This document shows, one piece after another, positions 34,144-43,507 of a DNA stretch of 64,000 nt. The number at the start of each line of letters is the position of its first letter. Position 1 is the stretch's first letter. The notes below the pieces were generated by a model. The model searched no databases and had not been told where the DNA came from. It was given only the letters and a program-made list of their open reading frames with translations. The DNA is from Gigaspora rosea. Taxonomy: Eukaryota > Glomeromycota > Glomeromycetes > Diversisporales > Gigasporaceae. The stretch is taken from the NCBI GenBank assembly GCA_003550325.1, contig QKWP01000235.1:249052-313051 (forward strand), in the 5' to 3' direction. Both the position numbers and the translations under genes were made by a program.

Positions 34144-34244
34144 AGAAGCCGCGGAACAAGTTAGCTGATATCACATGAGCAGCTTTGCGAGAATCGTGTC
34201 TCTGGAATTGGGTCATGCATTTTTTGGATGCAGTGGGTGGGCCA

Positions 34245-34524
34245 TAGCTAGACTCAAAGTCGAGCAGAAAATTCAAGAACAAAGAATCGACAGATCATCG
34301 AGTTACCGAAAATACAAATACGGACTGATCCACACTATGACTCATTGTCACATACAGATCCAGATCCACGTGCAGGTCCACGTGACTCACAATAATGTCC
34401 CACCTTGTAACTTCGTTCACAAGCGGGTCATTATTATTGTTCGTCATGGAAGCTCTCCCTTCTGGTAAAGGAACAACTTCCATGGCCAACAATACCTCTG
34501 TGCTCTATGAAGTACAGTATGGGA
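34245..34524 (-). repeat. Adjacent repeats A2 (34245-34430) and B1 (34431-34524)
   Basis: A2 matches A1 at 39059-39244 (TAGCTAGACTCAAAGTCGAG ... TTCACAAGCGGGTCA). B1 follows it directly on the plus strand and matches B2. Divergence between partners is a few percent, so the insertion is not brand new. Confidence 0.8.
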
Positions 34525-34789
34525 TTGTTGGCGAGGATCGTGTGAGGAAATGATATCCGGTTTCCGGCCCGGCCCGTTTTGCTGTACACGTGCTCTTAGG
34601 TCCGAGCTACCGCTCTCTTCCGGACCTGACCCAATTTCCTATATTAGGACTACGTGTTCCTTTTACATTTCATTTATATCGGGTACGTAACTCCTCATTT
34701 TTTATTTACATTTCTCAGGCTGCGTGCCCTATTTACAATTCATTTCTTGGGCTGCATGCCCTATTACAATTTATTTACATCATGTATTA

Positions 34790-34792
<3 letters not shown>

Positions 34793-34868
<76 letters not shown>
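34793..34868. repeat. T58-A18 homopolymer junction
   Basis: Fifty-eight T followed directly by eighteen A, then ACAAAAAACAAAAAAA. It lies just past the recombinase stop, in the element's 3' region. Such a tract can be an assembly or cloning artefact; its true length is uncertain. Confidence 0.85.
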
Positions 34869-34902
34869 CAAAAAACAAAAAAATTTTTATTTTTTACATG
34901 TC

Positions 34903-36126
34903 TTAATTTCCTTTTCCTCTTTTTTTTTTTTCCAGAAACCCATACAGCCTGAGGTACCCAACTGTGCCGTTGACACCGTCCTCAGGTACAACATCACCCT
35001 TCGAGTCCCAACCTCCAATCGCTCGAATTTGCGCAAGACTTATCCCTGCCATCATTGCTGCGATTGCTCCGCCAATCCTCAATGAGTGGGCTGTAAATCT
35101 ACCGTCCAAACCCATGTGCTCAGCAAACCATTTTACTACCAAGCCAATCGCTGCTACCGAAATTTTCTTCCCTTGCTTTGATAGGAACAATAGTGCTTCC
35201 GGGTTCGTCACCGGCCGAATTTTCAAATACTGTTTTAGGATCTTAACCTGGCAATACCATGAGTCCGTATTTTCCACCAGGATAAACCTACCATTCTTGA
35301 ACTGGTCAGTTTTCAATTTACAGATTCGAACCCACAGAGTTCCTTCATTGTCCCACTTTATATCCTTCATGGTCAATTCTCCTAATTCCCCTGGTCTTCT
35401 CATTGTTCGTAGCCCTAGTGCCACCAATGCCACGTCCCTTCTGTACATTGATCCACTTGCCAAACATAGTGGTACATCCACGTAGTGCCTTAGTGCTGAA
35501 ACTGGCAATGGGTCCCGGGGCCACTCCGGTGTCTTACTCTTCGCTACTTCTTTCCTTATTGCTCTAAGAACTTGCATCACCACTAGTGATTTTCTAAAAT
35601 TTTCTTTCCCTTTGAATCGTAGGTTGTTCACAACCACTTGTAGGACCCGCAATATTTGGGACGTCAACCGCATTATAACAAGCCACATGATGAATGCCAA
35701 AATACTGCCCTCCTGCAGATTTTCCATATCCAACTCGAATTTTTTACAAAACTTTTCGTACAGAGCCCAATATTTCTCGGCCTTGGCTTTATAAAATGGA
35801 GACACTGCTTCTTTTGCTAATGCCTTCACTTTCTGTGATAAATCCTTTACGGCCAAATGTGCACCACCAAGAATTTCCATTTCAGGTTCCTCCAAGGTTC
35901 TATAAACCCTGAAGGTCTGGGCACAAACATGATCCTTGATTTCGGTAGTGGTAAAGCCTTCCAATTTGGCTCTAGAAGCAACGGCCACTACTCGGCTGAA
36001 GGCCATTCCGGGATCACTACTGTTGCTCTTGCTCTGCAGCTCTTCACGTGATAAAGTACCTTTTGTACCAAATGCAGGGGCTGGCACACATAATTTACCT
36101 CGTTTTCCCACCTTTGTGTGAAACAA
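34903..36126 (-). CDS. Tyrosine recombinase of the retroelement, 407 codons
   Basis: Would integrate the element's circular double-stranded DNA by strand exchange, in place of a DDE integrase, after cytoplasmic or nuclear reverse transcription. Full-length open frame. N-terminal helical SAM-like core-binding region with KAKAEKYWALYEKFCKKF around residues 115-132; catalytic domain with the first Arg in LGLRTMRRPGELGELT (about 238-253), HSLRIGGA (HxxR box, about 344-351) and IGGW (about 368). The nucleophilic Tyr is most likely in VGYLRLYG close to the C-terminus. It lies downstream of RT/RNase H on the same strand, as in all YR retroelements. The start codon used gives a short basic lead (HTKVGKRGK). 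It is the only intact ORF in the element. Confidence 0.88.
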   Translation of the reverse strand: MFHTKVGKRGKLCVPAPAFGTKGTLSREELQSKSNSSDPGMAFSRVVAVASRAKLEGFTTTEIKDHVCAQTFRVYRTLEEPEMEILGGAHLAVKDLSQKVKALAKEAVSPFYKAKAEKYWALYEKFCKKFELDMENLQEGSILAFIMWLVIMRLTSQILRVLQVVVNNLRFKGKENFRKSLVVMQVLRAIRKEVAKSKTPEWPRDPLPVSALRHYVDVPLCLASGSMYRRDVALVALGLRTMRRPGELGELTMKDIKWDNEGTLWVRICKLKTDQFKNGRFILVENTDSWYCQVKILKQYLKIRPVTNPEALLFLSKQGKKISVAAIGLVVKWFAEHMGLDGRFTAHSLRIGGAIAAMMAGISLAQIRAIGGWDSKGDVVPEDGVNGTVGYLRLYGFLEKKKRGKGN

Positions 36127-36299
36127 TTTATTGTTTCTGCCTGGGGCAAAAATGATAGCTATTGTATCTTCGTAACCTTGTGTTCATATGGGATGCCATA
36201 CGGTCGATCGTATGTGGTCCAAAGATCTTTTCTATCTTCCAGAATACTTCCTCCCTGACGTACCAATCTGACGAATCAAAGGCTCGGGTCTATAGATCT

Positions 36300-37700
36300 G
36301 CCGGATTTTCTGCAGATGCTACCCATCTCAACTCGTAAATCCAAATGTTCTTTTCCAAACAAACTTGCCAGAGCCTTCTGTAGGCCTCCTTTTGCTACCA
36401 CTGCTTGCCTCCTAGCCTCATTGTCGCCAAGGCCGTATGGTTGTCGATGAAGATTAAGACCCAGGAACCCTTCAATAAGTCTGCGAAGCTTTCGAGCCCC
36501 AGTAGGACCGAGCTGGCCTCCAGCTTTGCGATTTCCCAGCAGTCTGACCTTTCTTCACAATTTTCGAAAGCCGTTAAGCCTTCCAATTTTGCGCACCACC
36601 CGGTTGTAGAAGCATCTAGGAACAGGGTTTTTACCAGAGATGGTCTCCAAGCCGGGTGCCCGTTGTACTTCTCCAAATTTTCCGTCAACCAGCATATATC
36701 CGTCTTCGCCTGGTCCGACAACCGAATTTTTTCGTCCTATTCCCAAACACACCTGTTTGCCGAATCTAAAAGGGCATAAAATTCCAAGCATTTTACCTGT
36801 GTTGGAGCAAAGTCTCTTGCCAAACTCTGAACCTTTCCCGTAATTTTTGCCAAGTGCCTTGCTGTAACCCAATTCATGTCCGTCAGTGCTTTTAAGCACA
36901 TCCTTGTCTCCTTCAGCTTCGACTCTGGCACTATCACCTGCACCTTCTCCGTATCCACAAGAAGCCCGTAGAACTTTATCCTCCTCAATGGTATCGGGAT
37001 GCTCTTGTCCAAGGCCAAAATGAAGCTGCAGTTCTTTAGGTCGAGCAGGATGATCTCGTCCTGAATTTTTTCTAACACCAGGGTCAAAGGGTGTGCTACC
37101 CATATATCATCCACGTGCGAATCCGAGGTTATTCCCTTTGACCTCCAATGGGCGATTAGTGCCCGAATTATCTTCGAAAAAATCTATATTGCCTGTGACA
37201 AACCGAACGGCAGTACCTGATATTGGTACTAATTTTCTCCTACTTGGAACCCAGAAAATGACAGGCTTCCTCTTTTATTAGTACATAGTGGTAGCCATCT
37301 CTTAAATCTAGCGTAATCATCGACCAATTTTTCCCTATTGACCTTAGTAGTCCACCTAGACCCTCGAATCAGAACGATTTCTGCGACAACCATCCGTTTA
37401 GTCTCCTCAAATCTATTACTAGACGCAAGCGTTTCGGTCCCTGCTTCGGTACCAAAAATACCAGTGAACTTCTAGCAGAAGAGCCAGACGAACTTTCGAC
37501 TTTCCCACTCTCTCTACTGCGCCCAGCTACTCCAAGCATGCTATTTCCTTCTCTAACCATTTTTCTTGCTCTATTGTCAATTTGTAGGGTTTCGGCACTT
37601 TGTTCTCGACCAGACTCTATACGTCTCTTGGAAACAAGGGAATCCAGTTTTTTAACCAACAGGCTACTACGGGTGGAGAGTTTACCTTTTCCATCCAATA
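36300..37700 (-). pseudogene. Reverse transcriptase/RNase H of the retroelement, frameshifted
   Basis: Fragments in successive frames: 37369-37698 (FLVPKQGPKRLRLVIDLRRLN, RT motif 1-2 region), 36737-37114 with HVDDIWVA (the catalytic Asp pair of motif C; the usual Tyr before VDD is His) followed by LRRIKFYGLLVD, and 36395-36721 with LFLDASTTGWCAKLEG and LEASSVLLGLESF and DNHTA, the D-E-D residues of RNase H. Connecting it needs at least two frame changes, so the polymerase is broken. Copies DIRS/Ngaro RT in order and spacing. Its upstream end merges into the gag region and its downstream end runs to the recombinase start at 36126. Confidence 0.8.
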
Positions 37701-37946
37701 CCCCCCGCTTCTGGTTCGTGAATCTTTCTAACCACCTTCCTGTCTTGCTCTACATTGTTCGTCACCTCTTTCTTCATACTTTCCCGTTCGTTTTTCTTCT
37801 GCCGAGTGTAGTCACCGGCTTTCAACTTTAGTTTTGTTTCGAAAAAATCCACTTCCTTGTGTACTTTATTCCGCTAACCTCGAAGCACACACCGAGGCCA
37901 TATAACCTGCACCCCCACAATAGTAACAGGTCAGTTGCTTACCTGC

Positions 37947-39005
37947 CTAATTGAACATGCTATGATAAGTCGGGCCCGGGTTTGGAAACACCTCTTGATT
38001 TTGATGCGGTTGACCGGCAGAGTCACTGGAGTGTGTGGAGTAGGTGGTATGTACTGCGTATAAGGTGGGGAGCAGATATGGTGTATAGTAATTTGCTCTT
38101 GAACTCCAACCCCCAAATTTCTTTCCTTTTGTTTGCCAAACTCTTCGACTATAAGGTACGGAATACCCTTCCTGTGATTTCGCTTGCTTTCTTGCTTTTA
38201 CTAACAAATCTTTAAATTCGTAACCTTCATTTGGTATCGGTTTCAGAATTTTTCCGGCCACGGTCCAACCTTCTTCCTCAGCTACTCTTAGATTAAAAGC
38301 CCTTAGCCTTAATTGTTTCTGCACTTCTGTGAATTTTTCTTTTGAATCTTCCTGAATCGCTTTTTGTAACAGAGCACCAATGTCACATAGTGAATCATAC
38401 TCGTATTGGTCCCGTGCCTTTTTAAACTTCTTTTTGGGAAAGCTTGATTCGATTGCACTGACCCCATTTACCTTCGCTGTCCACTGTTGTAAACTTCTGT
38501 CCAAGATTCTTGAAAGCGAAGTGGTTAACTTCTTGTCAATCCTTTCTTCCAATTTACTGTTAAAGTAGGCGAAAAAGGCCTCATTTTGATCATTGATTTT
38601 CTCCTGTGAGGGAGGTCCATTTCTTTTCACATACTCTTCGCTGACATTTCAGTTTGTTGATTTTCCTTTCCCTATTTCTGGTTGTTTCCGTTTTCCCATA
38701 TTCAGGTTCCAGTTCCAGTTCCTGTTCATGCCAGAAAGCTTCTAAGCGGTTCACCAGTTCTGTCTTACTACCTTCTGCTCGACCAACAAATTGTACTATA
38801 ATAAAAGTTTTATATTAGAGTGTACAATTGGTTTGGATATAGTAAATACTAGGAACTGGAAATCGAAGGCCACATTTAAAACACATTACTTTCAAATCCG
38901 CTGTTTGTAGGCGATTCCATTCCACTACGTTGTTGTCTTCTTGTTGCGAGGTAGTAGCTTCACTACTGACTTCGATAGGTGTTTCTTGTACTTCCTCTGT
39001 CATAC
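37947..39005 (-). pseudogene. gag-like ORF1 with SAP-like N-terminus and a 54-bp intron
   Basis: Starts at an ATG (MTEEVQETPIEV) near 39003. An LKVMCFKCGL helix is followed, across a GT-AG gap at 38796-38849, by VGRAEGSKTELVNRLEAFW; together these read like a SAP DNA-binding motif. After a frame change near 38640 a 227-codon frame follows (AFFAYFNSKLEERIDKKL coiled-coil, then KKKFKKARDQYEYDSLCDIG, a block common in DIRS-like gag proteins, LRAFNLRVAEEEGW, and a Tyr/Ser/His-rich tail). Coat-like, RNA-binding role inferred. A spliceable intron in a retroelement ORF is odd, and may instead be a small deletion/insertion scar. Confidence 0.65.
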
Positions 39006-39058
39006 TCGTTAAAAATAAGTAGTTTCTCTTGTCTCTAAGCTGGCTTGTTCCTACGACG

Positions 39059-39244
39059 TAGCTAGACTCAAAGTCGAGCAGAAAATTCAAGAACAAAGAA
39101 TCGACAGATCATCGAGTTACCTAAAATACAAATACGGACTGATCCACACCATGACTCATCGTCACATGCAGATCCAGATCCACGTGCAGGTCCATGTGAC
39201 TCACAATAATGTCCCGCCTTGTGACTTCGTTCACAAGCGGGTCA
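39059..39244 (-). repeat. Split direct repeat A1
   Basis: 186-bp copy of A2, at the upstream end of the element in its coding sense, 55 bases from the gag ATG. Likely carries the promoter; no clear TATA box seen. Confidence 0.8.
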
Positions 39245-39482
39245 GAATGTGGGGGTAACAGTAAAAATAGGTTTAATAATTATCATGAACCATTCGATGA
39301 TGTTTCTTCGGGCACAAGGCCTTTATTATATACTTTTAATTACTTAGGACAACGTATACATGGTATCCGAATACAAATGTATACAACGTATATTGCCGGG
39401 AAACCTATTTTGAGTAAAAGATCGACGTATCCGTCAAATCGATGCTGCGCCCACCACGTGTCTCCGAGGTACATTTCAGGGC

Positions 39483-39593
39483 TAGTGATGCCTGGCGAAA
39501 TGACAAAATGACGAAACCATAAGCTTCGTCAATGACGAAACGTGACGAAACTTATGGTTTCGTCAGGTTTCGTCATTTCGCCAGGCATCACTA
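39483..39593. mobile_element. 111-bp palindromic MITE
   Basis: TAGTGATGCCTGGCGAAATG at the left and its exact inverse at the right, with inner ATGACGAAACC/GGTTTCGTCA arms. A related half lies at 15962. Confidence 0.85.
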
Positions 39594-40555
39594 TTCAGGG
39601 CTCACAATATATAACGAATACAACATATATAACGGATATAACATATCTGGCAGATCTGTTCCGGACCACCTCGATCTATCATATGCGAAAAAGTTAGCTC
39701 GGCTACAATTTACCCTTTCAACGTACTGTACATAAACATGTACGAAAACACCTAATCTCTAAAAGCATCGCACGCACGCGATATTTTATTATTTGGATGT
39801 ACAGTAATAGTGCCAGACATTAAATCTATTTAAGGATCTTTATTGAGAATGATAGGGACATGCTCCCAGTAAATAGCAATTATAATTGCGCCGCGTATCG
39901 GCGTCATCAGTTGAATTCGCGATGCGTAGCATCAGGCCGGTGGTCTCCAACATTGCATAAAACAGGCTTTAATGAGAAGTTTAAGCTACCATAAAATGGC
40001 AGGATTCACGTTGATTATGTGCAAAATTCCCATGGGAGGGTGGGTTCGGATGTGAACTTGCTTCTAGCGGAGTTGGTTGTTGTTCTGCCTGTATACTTGC
40101 TTCTGACAATAAAGGCATTAGTATTATTTCATTGAGATTCTAAATTAGGCAGTTAATTTAATTCTTACTTAACCAACTTCTCCAACGGCGTCGACTTATG
40201 TCGATAGTATTCCCGATTAGGATTGATGGCTGTATTCTGGTCTATCCAGATTGCTTCCGGAATATCCCTGTTTGGCCATCTTTTCGATCTATTGACTTAA
40301 CGTCATCTTGAATTATCTATTATGCACACATATGCATAGACATTATGTATTGCATTGCGGAGCAAAATGCCACCCGTACTAATAGTTTAATCTGCACCAA
40401 ACATGATAGAAAAAGATTATATGACACCGTTATCCCCCAATTCTGCCTTATTATATTGAATTAGTGTTCATAGCAAAACAATATCATTATAAAAAAAACC
40501 GTATCAACAATAAAAAAAAATTATGAATATTTTACGAATGAATATATATTATTGT

Positions 40556-40852
40556 TTATGTGATAATCTTGGTATTTTTCCAGGGTTTAGACTTTGCTTG
40601 TAAATCGGTCAATAACAGCATTGAATTGAAGTTATCATATTTAAAAATAAGGTTTACGAATATAACTTGAGCGTAAGGAGGCATGTTAAATAAGTTAATA
40701 AATAAATATAATGACTTAAAATAATAAATAAAAATCAACTCTAATTCCACACAAGGGAAAAGGGCACTACCGTTTTTATCTGATTCAGCCCTTCTGATCG
40801 ACGACATGTAGGGCTTTAAATTATTTCTTAATCGAGTCAAGTTTAAATTCAA
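40556..40852 (-). CDS. Possible hypothetical protein, 98 codons
   Basis: ATG frame with a basic N-terminal part (RLRNNLKPYMSSIRRAESDK), a hydrophobic middle (IFIYYFKSLYLFINLF) and a tail MPPYAQVIFVNLIFKYDNF. No family recognised. The middle could be an unspliced intron, leaving two short exons. Weak support. Confidence 0.2.
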   Translation of the reverse strand: MNLNLTRLRNNLKPYMSSIRRAESDKNGSALFPCVELELIFIYYFKSLYLFINLFNMPPYAQVIFVNLIFKYDNFNSMLLLTDLQAKSKPWKNTKIIT

Positions 40853-41284
40853 TGACTAATTTTCAGATGAAGACTTTAACTATATTTTTCACATGAGCTG
40901 AAATTCTTTGTAGGCCTCAATACTAAAAATGTGTGAGGAGCTTCAAAAGCAAAATTGATGTCATAAAAGAATAAACAAAATATGCACCTGTCCATACGAT
41001 GAGAGTTTTCTGGTAGAATTCGGAATTGGTTCTGTTTTTTCACACGTAAAAAACTTGGTTTAATTGGTTTAATTTATGAATAAACTTGTCTTTCGTGCAC
41101 GTTTCTATTATCTGCGTCATCAGTAAAATTTTTGACTCAAGCACTTTCTCATTTTTATTTAGGAAATTATTTTTCTTTAAGCCGTTTGTTTTATTTTGAC
41201 AGAAATAACGAGTTGTAACTCAGTTAACTTCGGAATTTGCAAGTTTATACGTGAGATCAGCCGAAATAGAACTTAAGAAATCAC

Positions 41285-41336
41285 AATTTAACATAATTTA
41301 ACACAATTTAACACAATTTAACACAATTTAACACAA
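41285..41336. repeat. 11-12 bp tandem repeat (AATTTAACACA)n
   Basis: Five nearly identical copies of CAATTTAACA in a row; intergenic. Confidence 0.85.
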
Positions 41337-41703
41337 TAAAATAACACGAAACTTCAATTTGTGAAACGTAGCTTAGTTAAATTTGATCTGCTTTTTTGTA
41401 CTCTGATTATTAAATATAATTTTAGTTTTTCCTGTCGGAATTATGGCCAGGTTGATTAATTGATAACGAACGAAAGGATAAATTTGTAGATCTATATTCT
41501 ACCTAACCATATTTGTTAAATTACAGAAGGTCAAATATCTACTTTAAAAATTGTACCATTCTTATTTGTAACCTTAACAGTTAATATTAAATATCACCAG
41601 ATCAGCATGGTACTGATTTTAGAATAGAGGTATTTAATTCCATACGATTCGGATCTAGTCATCCATACCGTCCATATTGAACGGCGTAATTTTCCAGGTA
41701 TTT

Positions 41704-42250
41704 AGTAAAATAGTACTGTATGGCAGTACAGCAGATTAGGACGGACATACGAAAATTATACTAAATTTGATTGTACGTACGGTTAATGTAGACCTACAAA
41801 ATTCAATTTTTATATGTAGCCTTTTTTGATGATTAGTGTTAGGGTAAATGAAAATAATCTTTTTGGGGCGGGGCTCCCTTCCGGAACCTGCGCTCTGTTT
41901 TATTTGGAAGTACAGAATCAAGAAAGAGATACAAGTAGCTCTAGCGTGCAAAAAAGTAAAAGATAAGGAAAAAGCCTTATTGACACGCCATGTTCTTTAA
42001 TTTGTATTTTGTTTGTGTGTGACAGACAGATTGTATTATTTATTAGTGCAAGTATTACGTCAGATGACGTTCCCGGACCCATAAACGTCGGGGTTTATAT
42101 AAAAAAAAAATAATCTTTTTTTCGTGTTAATGGGAAAATAAACATTGAACTGACGAATTTTTTTTTTTTTTATAAACCGTACCTACTATCATGATTTCTA
42201 CGTCCGTAATAATTTGCGTTTCCGTACCGTACTACTTTGCTATTTACTCT
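41704..42250. mobile_element. 547-bp TIR element present only in copy B
   Basis: AGTAAAATAGTACTGTATGG on the left pairs imperfectly with AGAGTAAATAGCAAAGTAGT plus ACGGTACGG on the right. It interrupts sequence that is continuous in copy A near 26090. Contains A-rich runs and no gene. Confidence 0.6.
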
Positions 42251-43366
42251 GATTTTATCATTAGGTAATTGTGCAATATAACCAGAATGTAATACGATTT
42301 AAGGCACAGCCTGCAATTTTTTGATTTTGCAGATATAATTCGCAATCAAATGTAAGGTTTGTTGAAACGACATTTTAGATGGAAGTAAACCATATACTCC
42401 ATTATGCAAGCATGCTTACATTCCTGGTATGATTTCGTGGAGATGAATGCCTGTGACTTCTCACAATATCTTATTAATGAAAATAAATAAATAAAAAAAA
42501 AATAGTTAAAAAGAATATAAATTTGTACTTTACATATTATATTGCAATAGCTATAGAGTTAAATATAGTTACAACGCATGCAAAATAGGTTTCTATAAGT
42601 GCCAGGAGTGTTGCCCAGGCACCATTTTAACTGCTCATGCCTGGCACTTTCAGGATTCTAATGAAAATGTGTAATGTATTGCAGCGCATAGCATAGTTAC
42701 AATATAGCACAGCTATATCGAAATGTTACAGCAATACATAGTTTTGAAATTGATAACGATTAAAATGTGTAACATACGCCAACTGACTACCAAAATTCAA
42801 AGTTATTGTTTTTATCTTTTGTTTAAATGCTTTATTAAAATTTTTTTTCTTTCACTTTAAATTGTTCAAGAAATTTTAATGAGTATACTTATAAAGATAT
42901 ATCATGGATCGTTTAAATATCCATTGTATATATCCCACAATAACAAATATAACCTGTAAATCAGATCAGGTGATTTTGCGAAAATTTAGATCGATAAGCT
43001 AAAAATAGATAAACGTACCTAATTTTTCCCACAATATAACAAAGAACATGAAGTTATAAATCTATGCGATTAACAACGCTTATCATTATCCATATTGGTA
43101 TAATTTATAATCCTATTGTGTCCAAATTTGATGCTTACGTTAAACATTTTGTGTCACGTTTACACGTCTGAACAAGAAAAGGCAAAGCTGAAAATGAGGT
43201 AGCTGCCCAATTTTATATGACGTAAGAAGTAAACACAAAACGCGAACAATTATTTCTAAGCGTTAATCAGCGCTAAAAAAACGTATATTAACCCCAATTT
43301 GATTATCTATTATAATAATGTTAGATTTTTGGGGCAGCTATACGGGTTATGATAATTTCATAGACC

Positions 43367-43376
43367 TTATATAAAG
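43367..43376 (+). promoter_or_regulatory. TATA-like box of AIG1 copy B
   Basis: TTATATAAAG, about 132 bases before the ATG at 43508, in the same context as in copy A. The upstream 600 bp is conserved in three places in the window, which fits a promoter. Confidence 0.5.
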
Positions 43377-43507
43377 CTCATAGTTCATTAAATTTAAAAT
43401 TCCACCGATCAATCGCAACAGTCCAACGTTAGACAAATATATTAACTTGAAATCTAAACGTCAATTTATCTCTCATTCTTTATAACTAAGAACTATTAAA
43501 TAATATC

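Larger units (their letters stand above)
34049..39244 (-). mobile_element. Tyrosine-recombinase retroelement with split direct repeats (Ngaro/PAT-like)
   Basis: Reading in the coding (minus) sense: A1 (39244-39059), a gag-like ORF, reverse transcriptase/RNase H, tyrosine recombinase, then B1 (34524-34431), A2 (34430-34245), B2 (34143-34049). A is about 186 bp and B about 95 bp, all direct. This A1-ORFs-B1-A2-B2 order is the hallmark of Ngaro/PAT-type elements, as opposed to the inverted termini of DIRS1. GC content is far above the surroundings. Several frameshifts lie in gag and RT, so it is not autonomous now. Confidence 0.85.
39594..41599. other. Intergenic, moderate GC at first, no clear gene
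   Basis: Looked for exons on both strands without finding a recognisable domain. One weak frame is listed at 40556-40852. CGGCGTCATCAG- and CGGTGGTCTCCAAC-type unique sequence around 39890-39960 could be an old retroelement edge. Confidence 0.4.

Noticed and set aside
34590..35485. Plus-strand frames with poly-Phe/poly-Lys and downstream frames over the recombinase
   Set aside because: They read the T58-A18 tract or the antisense of a clear tyrosine recombinase gene.
36555..37103. 182-codon minus-strand frame overlapping RT/RNase H
   Set aside because: Out of frame with the HVDD and RNase H motifs; a shadow of the broken RT.
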